Below the pieces are notes generated by a model, which was not told the DNA's origin, did no database searches, and saw nothing but the letters and a program-made list of their open reading frames with translations. DNA of 12,951 nt from WQZF01 sp031556405 (lineage in GTDB: Bacteria; Pseudomonadota; Gammaproteobacteria; Burkholderiales; Rhodocyclaceae): the NCBI GenBank assembly GCA_031556405.1, contig JAVBTC010000130.1:1-12951 (forward strand). Direction: 5' to 3'. Shown here piece by piece: positions 1-7,234 of this stretch (positions are counted from its first letter, which is position 1; each line of letters opens with the position of its first letter). Made by a program: the position numbers and the translations under genes.

Positions 1-529
1 TGGCATAGATGCGCAGCCGCGGGCCGTGCAGCAGGCGCGCGGTGTCGGCGGCGAAGGTGAGGTCGGCGGCGGCTAGCGTGACCGCCGTAGGCTTGCCGGC
101 GGCGACTTCGTCGGAGAAACTTGGCCCGGACAGCGCCCCGCATGGTCCCGTTGCGCCCAGTTCCTCGGCGACGATGACGTGCGGCAGCTTTCCGCTTTCC
201 GCTTCCAGTCCTTTGCATACCCACAGGAGCGGCGCCGCGGCGCCGGGCGTATCAAGCGCTGCAAGCTGGCGCGCGGTGGGGCGCAGCCCGGCGAGCGGCG
301 TGGCGACGATGAGAAGCTCCGCCCCGGCGACGGCAGCCTGAAAGTCGGTGGCGATCGCCACGGCATCGGGCACCCGGTGGCCGGGCAGAAAGCGGCGGTT
401 TTCCCGTGTTTCGCGCAGGCTCTGCGCGACGTCGGCCTCGCGCGTCCATAGCGTCACGCGGTGATGTTCGGAAAAAGCGATCGCCAGCGCCGTGCCCCAG
501 GCACCGGCGGCAAGAATGGTCAGATTCAT
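1..529 (-). CDS. gpsA: Glycerol-3-phosphate dehydrogenase [NAD(P)+], 5' part only
   Basis: This enzyme reduces dihydroxyacetone phosphate to sn-glycerol 3-phosphate in the cytoplasm, supplying the phospholipid backbone. About 176 N-terminal residues are present; the rest lies beyond the left edge. The start ATG (527-529) opens a Rossmann fold with GAWGTALA at residues 9-16, followed by TLWTRE, the ENRRFLPG stretch, VCKGLE and SGPSF, all in the order expected for GpsA. An oddity is that the first Gly of the usual GAGxWG dinucleotide-binding motif reads Ala (AAGAWG). No clear Shine-Dalgarno precedes the start; the bases just upstream are C-rich. It is the last visible gene of the secB-SH3-gpsA group, 81 bp after the SH3 gene. 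The family is certain; the coordinates are partial by truncation. Confidence 0.93.
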   Translation of the reverse strand, partial: MNLTILAAGAWGTALAIAFSEHHRVTLWTREADVAQSLRETRENRRFLPGHRVPDAVAIATDFQAAVAGAELLIVATPLAGLRPTARQLAALDTPGAAAPLLWVCKGLEAESGKLPHVIVAEELGATGPCGALSGPSFSDEVAAGKPTAVTLAAADLTFAADTARLLHGPRLRIYA

Positions 530-610
530 GGGGTGGGGAAAAGTGGCGCGGGCGGGATGGGTGGCATGGATGACGGAAAAATAGCCGGAGTGACGACCAA
601 AATGACGTTC

Positions 611-1132
611 TCAGACTCCCCAGACCTGGGAGATGCGGATGAATCCGGTCTGTCCGTCGAGATGTTTGACCTTGGCCCAGCCGACCGGGCCAACCGAAAC
701 GAGTTCGAGCGCGACGCCCTTTTCCGCCTCGAAAACGATCCGGGCGCCGTCGCTGGCGGATTCGCGCACTTGCGCCTGGTCGGCGGTCACCTGCACGGTA
801 CGCTGGGTCGACAATGCGCTTTTTTCGACCCAGGCGATCCCGCCGGAGGCGTCGCGCACCTTGAGCCAGCCTTCGAGGCCGATGATCAGTTCAACCGGGG
901 TATAGCGGCGGATCACGTAGAGCTTGCTGCCTTTTTGCGACGGCGAGTCATACAGGATCGCCGCTTCCTTCAGCGAACGATAGTCGACGGCGAAGGCGGA
1001 CGACGGCAGCGCCAGGATGATCCCCAGCACGACGCCCGCGGCGATTCCCAGACGGGAAAAGAACCGCGGGGAAATGCCGGAAGAAGCGGCGGAAGAAGCG
1101 TACGGAACGTGTGTGCCGGTGCGCGGAGTCAT
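611..1132 (-). CDS. Secreted bacterial SH3-domain protein
   Basis: A predicted exported protein of 173 residues. The N-terminus carries a long signal sequence: a basic stretch around FFSRLG, a hydrophobic run GIAAGVVLGIILAL, and a likely cleavage after the SAFA motif near residue 48. The mature part holds two SH3-like repeats: LYDSPS...GSKLYVIRRYTPVELI...GWLKVRD, then AQVRESAS...GWAKVKHLDGQTGFI, ending in VWGV. Such domains often bind peptidoglycan or protein partners, but the function here is unknown. I prefer the ATG at 1132 because GGAGG (1138-1142) sits 5 nt upstream; an in-frame ATG at 1144 would add four residues but lacks a ribosome binding site. It lies 21 bp after secB and upstream of gpsA, so these three are probably co-transcribed. 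Confidence 0.82.
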   Translation of the reverse strand: MTPRTGTHVPYASSAASSGISPRFFSRLGIAAGVVLGIILALPSSAFAVDYRSLKEAAILYDSPSQKGSKLYVIRRYTPVELIIGLEGWLKVRDASGGIAWVEKSALSTQRTVQVTADQAQVRESASDGARIVFEAEKGVALELVSVGPVGWAKVKHLDGQTGFIRISQVWGV

Positions 1133-1153
1133 CGTTGCCTCCATTGAGGTCGG

Positions 1154-1642
1154 TTATTGAAGCTGCTGCGGCGTGGACTCGGCGTTGGACTGCGCTTCCT
1201 GCAGGCGGGCGCGGTAGAGCGCCTCGAAGTTGATCGGCTGCAGCAAAACCGGGGCGAATCCGGCGCGGATGACGGTGTCGGAAATGACTTCGCGTGCGAA
1301 GGGAAAGAGAATGTTGGGGCAGGCGATTCCCATCAGTGGCTCGATATCCTCGGCCGGGATGTTGGCGGCGCGGAAGATGCCGGCCTGGTTGGCCTCGACG
1401 AGGAAAACAGTTTTTTCGCCGATCTTGGCGGTGACGGTGACGACCAGTTCGACTTCGATGTGGGTTTCATCGAGCTGCCGCGCCCGCGTGGTGAACTGGA
1501 TGCCGATTTCCGGACCCTCGCGTTCGAGGAAAATTTCCGGTGCGTTCGGCACTTCGACCGAAAGATCCTTGACGTAGAGTTTTTCAATTCCGAAGGACGG
1601 TTCGGTTTGTTCGGAAATCGGTGCGGTTTGCGGTTCGCTCAT
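1154..1642 (-). CDS. secB: Protein-export chaperone SecB
   Basis: SecB is a cytoplasmic tetrameric chaperone that keeps precursor proteins unfolded and hands them to SecA for Sec export. The 162-residue product matches the family in length and in landmarks: IEKLYVKDLSVEVPNAPEIF near residues 19-38, the acidic strand region with HIEVELVVTVTAK, EANQAGIF, and the signature GIACPNILFPFAREVISD followed by GFAPVLLQPINFEALY. The C-terminal tail is Gln- and Glu-rich. An intrinsic terminator lies only 46 bp upstream, so secB is probably read either from a promoter in or just after that terminator or by read-through from grxC. I saw no convincing promoter in the short gap. The ATG at 1642 is the only plausible start for this frame. 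Confidence 0.96.
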   Translation of the reverse strand: MSEPQTAPISEQTEPSFGIEKLYVKDLSVEVPNAPEIFLEREGPEIGIQFTTRARQLDETHIEVELVVTVTAKIGEKTVFLVEANQAGIFRAANIPAEDIEPLMGIACPNILFPFAREVISDTVIRAGFAPVLLQPINFEALYRARLQEAQSNAESTPQQLQ

Positions 1643-1687
1643 GATGAAAGCTTTCTGTCAGATTGAAAAAAATCGAAGGTGCGGCGG

Positions 1688-1724
1688 AAAAAAACAAGGC
1701 CATGAAACCGGGGTTTCATGGCCT
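1688..1724 (-). terminator. Intrinsic terminator between grxC and secB
   Basis: An 11-bp perfect stem (AGGCCATGAAA at 1697-1707 with TTTCATGGCCT at 1714-1724), extendable by one C-G pair, closes a short loop. Read on the minus strand it is followed by TTG and then seven T (1694-1688), the classical Rho-independent arrangement. No T-run follows on the plus strand. It starts 8 bp after the grxC stop codon. Confidence 0.88.
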
Positions 1725-1731
1725 GTCGTAT

Positions 1732-2025
1732 TCAGGAATTCTCGGGTGAGTTCTCAGGCGTTTGGCGCGAAAGCAGCGGAAGCAGTTTGCCCGACTGGTC
1801 GAGCGCGATCAGATCGTCGCAGCCGCCGACATAGAAATCGCCGATGAAAATCTGCGGCACGGTACGCTTGCCGGTTTTTTCCATCATCGCATCGCGCAGG
1901 ACGGGATCGAGGTCGATGCGGAGTTTTTCGATTTCGGCGACGCCGCGCGCTTTCAGAAGCTGTTCGGCACGCTGACAGTAGGGACAGACAGCGGTGCTGT
2001 ACATTACGACATGAGCTTGGGTCAT
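1732..2025 (-). CDS. grxC: Glutaredoxin 3
   Basis: A small cytoplasmic thiol-disulfide oxidoreductase that uses glutathione to reduce protein and mixed disulfides. The 97-residue product has the dithiol active site CPYC at residues 14-17, the cis-proline motif TVP at 55-57 and the GGCDD glutathione-binding motif at 67-71, in the spacing of the GrxC family. The tail ENSPENS is a short species-specific extension. The start codon overlaps the stop of the upstream rhodanese gene as ATGA, and its GGAG ribosome binding site (2034-2037) lies inside that gene. Translation of the two is therefore probably coupled. A strong terminator follows immediately downstream. Confidence 0.96.
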   Translation of the reverse strand: MTQAHVVMYSTAVCPYCQRAEQLLKARGVAEIEKLRIDLDPVLRDAMMEKTGKRTVPQIFIGDFYVGGCDDLIALDQSGKLLPLLSRQTPENSPENS

Positions 2026-2465
2026 GATTTTGTCTCCTTTTTGGCTGGTGTTTTTTCCGATGTTTTCTCCACTGGCAGCCCGGCGCCCGTCCAGGCATTG
2101 ATGCCGCCCTCGAGGTTGAAAACGGATTCGAAACCGAGTTTCCTCAACTCGGCGACGGCCTTGAGCGAACTCTGCCCGCTTTTACAATAGACGATCAGCG
2201 GTTTCTTCTTCAATTTTTCCAGTTCGGCGGCGCGTTCGGAAAAATTCCCGAGCGCGATGTTGCGCGCGCCGGGCAGGTGGCCGGCGGCAAATTCCTCGGT
2301 GTTGCGGACATCGAGCACGTTGGCGTTCTCGCGATTGATCTTCAGCGTCGCCTGTGCCGCGGTAAGCGGCGCGGCACCGCCGCGCCGGACGAAGGAATAC
2401 ACGACCATCGCGCCGCTGATGACGGCGATGAGAACCAGGTAGATATTTTGCTGAACGAATTCCAA
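2022..2465 (-). CDS. Membrane-anchored single-domain rhodanese (TTG start)
   Basis: A 147-residue rhodanese-family protein, expected to carry sulfane sulfur on a cysteine persulfide. An N-terminal transmembrane helix (about residues 8-26, IYLVLIAVISGAMVVYSFV) is followed by RRGG, giving a cytoplasmic-facing catalytic domain by the positive-inside rule. LDVRNTEEFAAGHLPGARNI marks the domain start and the active-site loop is CKSGQSS with Cys94. The C-terminus is Lys/Glu-rich. I chose TTG at 2463-2465 because GGAG (2472-2475) is 6 nt upstream and the protein then begins with (M)EFVQQNIYLV, as I remember for betaproteobacterial homologues. The frame stays open to an ATG at 2639, but that extension would run through the promoter region and looks non-coding. 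It overlaps grxC by 4 bp. Confidence 0.88.
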   Translation of the reverse strand: MEFVQQNIYLVLIAVISGAMVVYSFVRRGGAAPLTAAQATLKINRENANVLDVRNTEEFAAGHLPGARNIALGNFSERAAELEKLKKKPLIVYCKSGQSSLKAVAELRKLGFESVFNLEGGINAWTGAGLPVEKTSEKTPAKKETKS

Positions 2466-2496
2466 GAAAAACTCCGTTGAAGGCTGCTGGAAAAGC

Positions 2497-2544
2497 GAAC
2501 CGGAAATAGACCGGAAACAAGACCGGGAGTAAAAACCGGGTGGG
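2497..2544. repeat. Four degenerate 12-bp direct repeats with ACCGG cores
   Basis: Consecutive 12-mers beginning at 2497, 2509, 2521 and 2533 all carry CCGG at the same offset (for example GACCGGAAACAA and GACCGGGAGTAA). They lie in the leader of the rhodanese gene, 32 bp before its TTG start. They could be a protein-binding array or a chance low-complexity expansion; nothing in the sequence decides this. Confidence 0.5.
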
Positions 2545-2639
2545 GCTGCCGGGAATGAAGGACAGTCAAGGACCGTCGGCGGAAATGTCGCAAATATAAA
2601 AATTGCGGATATCGCTATGGATGCCGCCTGCCGGTGCAC

Positions 2640-2668
2640 TCGTCAAGTCGAGTTGCGCATTATAGAAT
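2640..2668 (+). promoter_or_regulatory. Candidate sigma-70 promoter for gpmA
   Basis: TCGTCA (2640-2645) and TAGAAT (2663-2668) are separated by exactly 17 bp and point toward gpmA, with a leader of roughly 100 nt. The -10 box matches 5 of 6 consensus bases and the -35 box 4 of 6. The 2,466-2,773 gap is the divergent region between the rhodanese and gpmA. On its minus strand a TATATT box exists near 2,595-2,601, but I found no good partner for it. Confidence 0.35.
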
Positions 2669-2773
2669 GTTTCGGTTTTTTCTCCCACTTGTCGCATGTG
2701 CCGCGCGGTTTTTGCGCTTCGCGAAGGAAGTCGGGAGGTTTTTCAATCGATTCATTATTTTCTCGGTAACGTT

Positions 2774-3520
2774 ATGTACAAAATCGTTCTGCTGCGCCAT
2801 GGCGAATCCGTCTGGAACAAGGAAAACCGTTTTACCGGGTGGACCGATGTCGATCTTTCCGAAAAAGGCCTGACCGAAGCGCGGGCCGCCGGCAAGCTGA
2901 TGCGCGAGGAAGGGTTTGTTTTCGATCTTGCCTTTTCCTCCGTATTGAAACGCGCGATCCGTACGCTGTGGATCGCACTCGACGAAATGGATCGCCTCTG
3001 GATTCCGGTCGAACGCTCCTGGCGGCTGAACGAACGTCAGTACGGCGCCTTGCAGGGCCTGAACAAAACCGAAATGGCAGAAAAATACGGCGAAAAACAG
3101 GTGCTGGTCTGGCGCCGCAGCTACGATACGCCGCCGCCGGTACTGGATTTCGACGATGAGCGCCACCCGCGCTTCGACGCCCGTTATGCGGCGATGCCGC
3201 AGGGAGACCTGCCCTGTACCGAATGCCTCAAGGACACCGTGGCGCGTTTCGTTCCATACTGGCAGGACCGTATCGCGCCCGCCGTGCGTTCGGGAAAAAA
3301 GATTATCGTCGCCGCGCACGGCAACAGCATCCGCGCGCTGGTGAAATATCTGGACAAGGTTTCCGACGAGGAAATCGTCGAACTCAACATCCCGACCGGA
3401 ATTCCGCTGGTCTATGAGTTGGCCGAGGATCTGACCCCGATCCGGCATTATTACCTTGGCGATCCCGAAGCCGCCGCCGCCGCCGCCGCTGCGGTCGCCA
3501 GCCAGGGGAAAAAAGGGTAG
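2774..3520 (+). CDS. gpmA: 2,3-bisphosphoglycerate-dependent phosphoglycerate mutase
   Basis: A cytoplasmic glycolytic and gluconeogenic enzyme that interconverts 3-phosphoglycerate and 2-phosphoglycerate through a phosphohistidine. At 248 residues it matches the dPGM family. The phosphorylated His is His9 in LLRHGES; NRFTGWTDVDLSEKG follows, then RLNERQYGALQG with the catalytic acid Glu87, and AAHGNSIRAL with the second active-site His182. The start at 2774 gives MYKIVLLRHGES, the normal family N-terminus; the frame is open further upstream but that stretch is not conserved in character. The C-terminus carries eight consecutive Ala codons, including a (GCC)6 microsatellite at 3470-3487, a site prone to length variation. 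It heads the plus-strand gpmA-envC-ctpA block and is divergent from the rhodanese gene. Confidence 0.96.
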   Translation: MYKIVLLRHGESVWNKENRFTGWTDVDLSEKGLTEARAAGKLMREEGFVFDLAFSSVLKRAIRTLWIALDEMDRLWIPVERSWRLNERQYGALQGLNKTEMAEKYGEKQVLVWRRSYDTPPPVLDFDDERHPRFDARYAAMPQGDLPCTECLKDTVARFVPYWQDRIAPAVRSGKKIIVAAHGNSIRALVKYLDKVSDEEIVELNIPTGIPLVYELAEDLTPIRHYYLGDPEAAAAAAAAVASQGKKG

Positions 3521-3653
3521 GACGGGGGATAGCGCGCTGAAATTCCCGGGCTGCCATCGCCGCCGCCTTTTTCGTTGTCATCGTCTTTTGCGCCTTCCGT
3601 TTGCGCGGACCGTTGCGACCGTGGCTGAGGTGCTTCGTCAATACCATCACGGG

Positions 3654-5288
3654 ATGCGTTGGCTACCGGGAAAAATCTCGCTGGGAACGGCGGCATTTCT
3701 GCTGGCGTTCTTTTTCTTATCGGCGCCATCGTCGATAGTGCCTGCGGCGGCACAGGAAAACAGGAATACTGCGGCAAAAAGCGCCAAGAAACCCGCTTCG
3801 ACGACAAAATCGGCCGCGAAAAACACGAAAGCGGCGAAATCCACGAAATCGACGAAATCGACGAAAAATTCGACCGCCAGAAAGACGACGAAGTCCTCCG
3901 CAGCGGCGAAAAAACGTTCTTCTGCTTCCGCCAGCGACGACGCCGATCAGCCTTCGCCGCAGAAGCAGGCGGCGCAAACCGAAGCCGATCTGAAGGCTTT
4001 GCGCCAGCGTATCGAGGCGCTACAGAAAGAAATCACGACGGCGGAAGGATCGCACGCGGAAGCCTCCGATCAACTGAAATCTTCCGAACAGGCCATTTCC
4101 ACGTTGCAGCGCGAGCAGCTTACCCTGTCCCGGCAGCATGACGATCTGCGCCGGCAGATGGAAGATCTGAACCGGCAGGAAAGCGATCTGGGCGGGCGGC
4201 TCGGGGCGCAGCGCCAGCATCTCGGCAATCTCCTCCATTCCCAGTATCTGCGCGGTGCGCCGGACAGCCTGCGGCTTTTTTTGAGCGGCGATGATCCGAA
4301 CCAGATCAGCCGCGACCTGTATTACCTGAGCGCCATCGCCCGCATGCGCGGAGCAATGCTGGAAGAAATCGACGCCACCCTGAAAGAGAAGCGGAAGCTT
4401 GCCGCCGCAACCAAGGAACGGGCCGCCGAACTGGAGGTGGTCGAGACGAAACAGAAAACGCAGCGCGAACAGCTTCTGGCGCAGCGCGAGGAGAAAGAAG
4501 AAACGCTGAAACGGATTGCGACACAGATCGAAACGCAAAAACGGGAAGTCGGTACGTTACAGCGCGACGAGAAGCGCCTTTCCAATCTGGTCGAGGAACT
4601 GACGCGCATGATTGCCGCGCAGGAAGAAGCGCGGCGGCGCGCCGAGGCGGCGCGGAAAAAGCGCATTGCCGAGGAAAAGGCGCGCATCGAGCAGGAAAAA
4701 GCGGCAAAAATGGCGCGGGAGGCGCAGGAGGCGCAGAAGAAGGAAAAATCCCGCGAGGCGGAGGAATCCGCTCCGAAATCGGCCCAGAAAGAACCGAAAG
4801 AATCGCGGGAGAAGGGGGGGCAGGGGGATCAGGAAAAAACGGCGGCGCCGGAACTGGAAAACGAATATTTGCCCGAAGCCGCGCCCGCCGGCAGTTTCGC
4901 CCGGCTGAAAGGGCGCCTGCGTTTACCGGTCAAGGGCTCGGTGAGCAATCGCTTCGGCGGCGCGCGCGCCGAGGGCGGAAATTGGCGCGGGATCTTCGTC
5001 AAGGCGGCGGCGGGCGGCGAAGTGCGCTCCATCGCCGCGGGCAGAGTGGTATTCGCGGACTGGATGCGCGGCTTCGGCAACCTGCTGATCGTCGATCACG
5101 GCGATGCCTATCTTTCGATCTACGGCAATAATGACGCGATATTGAAACAGGTCGGCGACATGGTGCAGGGCGGCGATGTCGTCGCGCGCATCGGCAACAG
5201 CGGCGGGAATCCGGAATCCGGTTTATACTTTGAGCTTCGGCATAAAGGACAGCCCTTGGATCCATTGCAGTGGGTGGCGTTGAAATGA
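3654..5288 (+). CDS. envC: EnvC-type murein hydrolase activator (degenerate LytM/M23)
   Basis: A predicted periplasmic protein of 544 residues that should activate cell-division amidases (AmiA/B/C type) rather than cut peptidoglycan itself. In order: signal peptide (ISLGTAAFLLAFFFLSAP, cleavage near PAAAQ, about residue 34); a Lys/Ser/Thr/Ala linker to about residue 105 with KST triplets; a long coiled coil from about 107 to 375, becoming very Glu/Lys/Ala-rich; and a C-terminal LytM domain from about 425. Metal-binding residues of active M23 enzymes are missing: NWRGIFVKA replaces the HxGxD motif and LYFELR replaces HxH, as in E. coli EnvC. The start is uncertain: ATG at 3654 places the signal peptide correctly but has a weak ribosome binding site; a GTG at 3621 or 3630 is possible, and the frame is open back to 3456, inside gpmA. 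It lies 133 bp after gpmA. Confidence 0.88.
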   Translation: MRWLPGKISLGTAAFLLAFFFLSAPSSIVPAAAQENRNTAAKSAKKPASTTKSAAKNTKAAKSTKSTKSTKNSTARKTTKSSAAAKKRSSASASDDADQPSPQKQAAQTEADLKALRQRIEALQKEITTAEGSHAEASDQLKSSEQAISTLQREQLTLSRQHDDLRRQMEDLNRQESDLGGRLGAQRQHLGNLLHSQYLRGAPDSLRLFLSGDDPNQISRDLYYLSAIARMRGAMLEEIDATLKEKRKLAAATKERAAELEVVETKQKTQREQLLAQREEKEETLKRIATQIETQKREVGTLQRDEKRLSNLVEELTRMIAAQEEARRRAEAARKKRIAEEKARIEQEKAAKMAREAQEAQKKEKSREAEESAPKSAQKEPKESREKGGQGDQEKTAAPELENEYLPEAAPAGSFARLKGRLRLPVKGSVSNRFGGARAEGGNWRGIFVKAAAGGEVRSIAAGRVVFADWMRGFGNLLIVDHGDAYLSIYGNNDAILKQVGDMVQGGDVVARIGNSGGNPESGLYFELRHKGQPLDPLQWVALK

Positions 5289-5391
5289 CGCCAAAATGGA
5301 GCTGGAATGATTTCGCTACCCCGCAAGCATGACTCAGGAACTTCGCGCCGGATTCGGCAACGAAAGCCGAAGGGTGGGAAGCGGTGATGAG

Positions 5392-5423
5392 AGTCCTCGA
5401 TGTGAGTCCTTTTTGTAAGTCCT
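5392..5423. repeat. Three AGTCCT direct repeats at 13-bp period
   Basis: AGTCCT occurs at 5392-5397, 5405-5410 and 5418-5423, each separated by 7 bp. The repeats lie in the 281-bp gap between envC and ctpA, about 150 bp before the ctpA start. Regular spacing suggests a regulator-binding array, but this is inference. The rest of the gap holds a 6-bp-stem hairpin (5353-5371) without a T-run, and no convincing gene. Confidence 0.45.
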
Positions 5424-5569
5424 TTTCCCAGGCGGCGGTCCAAAAATCACGGTGTAGGAATCGAATTTGTCCGTGCGGAAGGCGGCGCGAGAAAGCCGCG
5501 TTCGGGTGCGGGGCAGGGTATTTTTTGAACGGTTTTTAAAGCAATCAACGAACTGGAGCGGAAATCAAC

Positions 5570-7087
5570 ATGAGCCGATTGAAACAGGCGAGCCTGATCG
5601 GGACGGGATTCATCGCCGGAATCCTGATCAGTCTGCAAATGGCGGCGATGGCCGAGAAGGAACAGTCCAAGGCGGGCGTGCCGGTCGAGGAACTGCGCAC
5701 CTTCGCCGAGGTTTACGGCGCGATCAAGCAAGGCTATGTCGAGCCGGTCGAAGACAAGAATCTGATTACCTACGCGATAAGCGGAATGCTCTCGAATCTC
5801 GATCCGCATTCGGCCTATCTCGACGCCGATTCGTTCAAGGATCTGCAAGTCGGCACGCAAGGCGAATTCGGCGGCCTGGGAATCGAGGTCAGCATGGAAG
5901 ACGGCCTGGTCAAGGTCGTTTCGCCGATCGAAGACACGCCGGCTTTTCGTGCCGGCGTCAAGACCGGCGATCTGATTTACAAGATCGACGATGCGCCCGT
6001 CAAGGGAATGTCCCTGAACGACGCCGTGAAGAAAATGCGCGGCAAGCCCAAGACCAAGATCACCATCGGCATCTTGCGCAAGGGCGAGCAAAAGCCGCTC
6101 GAATTCACGCTGATGCGCGAAGTGATCAAGGTACAGAGCGTCAAGTCGAAACTGGTCGAACCGGGCTACGGCTATCTGCGCGTCACCTCCTTCCAGGACA
6201 ATACCGGCTCTTCGCTGGTCAAGCACTTCAACGATCTGCAGAAAACCGGGCCGCTGAAAGGGCTGGTACTCGATCTGCGCAACGATCCGGGCGGTCTTCT
6301 GAATGCCGCGGTCGGCGTCTCTGCCGCATTCCTGCCGCAGAAGTCGCTGGTCGTTTCGACCAACGGCCGCACCGAGGATGCCAAGCACCAGTTCTACGCG
6401 CTGCCGGAAGACTACCTGCGCGGCACGCGTGACGACTATCTGAAGAATCTGTCGGAGGTAGCCCGTACCGTGCCGATGGTCGTTCTGGTCAACGGCGGTT
6501 CCGCGTCCGCTTCCGAAATCGTCGCCGGCGCCCTGCAGGATCACAAGCGGGCGATCGTGATGGGCACGCCGACGTTCGGCAAGGGCTCGGTGCAGACCGT
6601 GATTCCGCTTCCCGGCGGCACGACGGCGATCAAGCTGACGACGGCGCGCTACTACACGCCGTCGGGCCGTTCGATCCAGGCCAAGGGCATCGTTCCCGAT
6701 ATCAATGTCGAGGAAACGATCAATGGCGATTCGATGAGGCACATCCGGGAAGCAGACCTCGAACATCACCTCGGCAACGACAGAGACAAGGACGGCAACG
6801 CCCTTCCCAATGCCACGACCGCCGCGACGGGCGAAGACGGCGCGAAGAAGGATGCGCCGGCGGCGGATAAAGATAAGGACAAGGAGAAAGACAAGGCCAA
6901 ACCCGACAGCAAGGGCAAGAGCGACGAAAGTGCCAAGGAAAAAGACGGCAAGGATGCCAAGAAAGTGGAATTCTCACCGTTGCAGTTCGGCACCAAGGAC
7001 GATTACCAGTTGAACCAGGCGTTCAACCTGCTCAAGGGCTTGCAGATCATGCAAGGAGCGCGTTCGCAGGCGACGGCCCAGCAGTAA
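5570..7087 (+). CDS. ctpA: Carboxy-terminal processing protease, S41 family with PDZ domain
   Basis: A periplasmic or membrane-anchored serine protease that trims C-termini of envelope proteins. The 505-residue product starts with an uncleaved-type anchor or signal (ASLIGTGFIAGILISLQMAAMA), then the N-terminal S41 segment ending in LDPHSAYLD. A PDZ domain follows at about residues 92-180 (GEFGGLGIEV, FRAGVKTGDLIYKID). The protease core has LRNDPGGLL, the catalytic Ser313 in GGSASASE and Lys338 in FGKGSVQ, 25 residues apart as in Prc-type enzymes, then YYTPSGRSIQAKGI. Residues about 420-467 form a Lys/Asp-rich linker before a short conserved-looking tail (QLNQAFNLLKGLQ). A GGAG motif lies about 11 nt before the ATG. 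Adjacency to envC suggests a shared role in cell-wall maturation. An intrinsic terminator follows 40 bp after the stop. Confidence 0.93.
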   Translation: MSRLKQASLIGTGFIAGILISLQMAAMAEKEQSKAGVPVEELRTFAEVYGAIKQGYVEPVEDKNLITYAISGMLSNLDPHSAYLDADSFKDLQVGTQGEFGGLGIEVSMEDGLVKVVSPIEDTPAFRAGVKTGDLIYKIDDAPVKGMSLNDAVKKMRGKPKTKITIGILRKGEQKPLEFTLMREVIKVQSVKSKLVEPGYGYLRVTSFQDNTGSSLVKHFNDLQKTGPLKGLVLDLRNDPGGLLNAAVGVSAAFLPQKSLVVSTNGRTEDAKHQFYALPEDYLRGTRDDYLKNLSEVARTVPMVVLVNGGSASASEIVAGALQDHKRAIVMGTPTFGKGSVQTVIPLPGGTTAIKLTTARYYTPSGRSIQAKGIVPDINVEETINGDSMRHIREADLEHHLGNDRDKDGNALPNATTAATGEDGAKKDAPAADKDKDKEKDKAKPDSKGKSDESAKEKDGKDAKKVEFSPLQFGTKDDYQLNQAFNLLKGLQIMQGARSQATAQQ

Positions 7088-7126
7088 AACGGAAAAAGCG
7101 TTTTTCGCCGGTTTCAGCAATGACTT

Positions 7127-7167
7127 GCCGCGCGTCCGGAAATTTTCGGTCGCGCGGCTTTTCTTTT
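7127..7167 (+). terminator. Intrinsic terminator after ctpA
   Basis: GCCGCGCG (7127-7134) pairs with CGCGCGGC (7151-7158), with a further CCG/CGG pairing inside the loop across a T-T mismatch. The stem is followed by TTTTCTTTT. It ends the gpmA-envC-ctpA block and isolates the next gene. Confidence 0.85.
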
Positions 7168-7234
7168 GTAGTGATCCTGGGAAAGGCGACAGGCAAAAAT
7201 TCGGATTCCTTCCAGGACGGTCAATAATTCCGTC

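Noticed and set aside
2466..2639. N-terminal extension of the rhodanese from an ATG at 2639
   Set aside because: It covers the divergent promoter region and the 12-bp repeats, has no signal of conservation, and a TTG with good ribosome binding site sits at the expected family start.
3456..3653. N-terminal extension of the EnvC-like gene overlapping gpmA
   Set aside because: The product is Pro/Arg-rich read-through of the (GCC)n tract and would put the signal peptide internally; ATG at 3654 fits the family better.
5329..5418. 29-codon reading frame between envC and ctpA (starts MTQELRAGFG)
   Set aside because: No ribosome binding site, and it runs through the AGTCCT repeats. Resemblance of its first residues to a dioxygenase N-terminus is probably chance.
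5447..6769. Long 440-codon minus-strand frame opposite ctpA
   Set aside because: High-GC codon use in ctpA keeps the opposite strand open; the translation is Arg/Asp/Gln-rich with no recognisable fold, while ctpA has all catalytic motifs.
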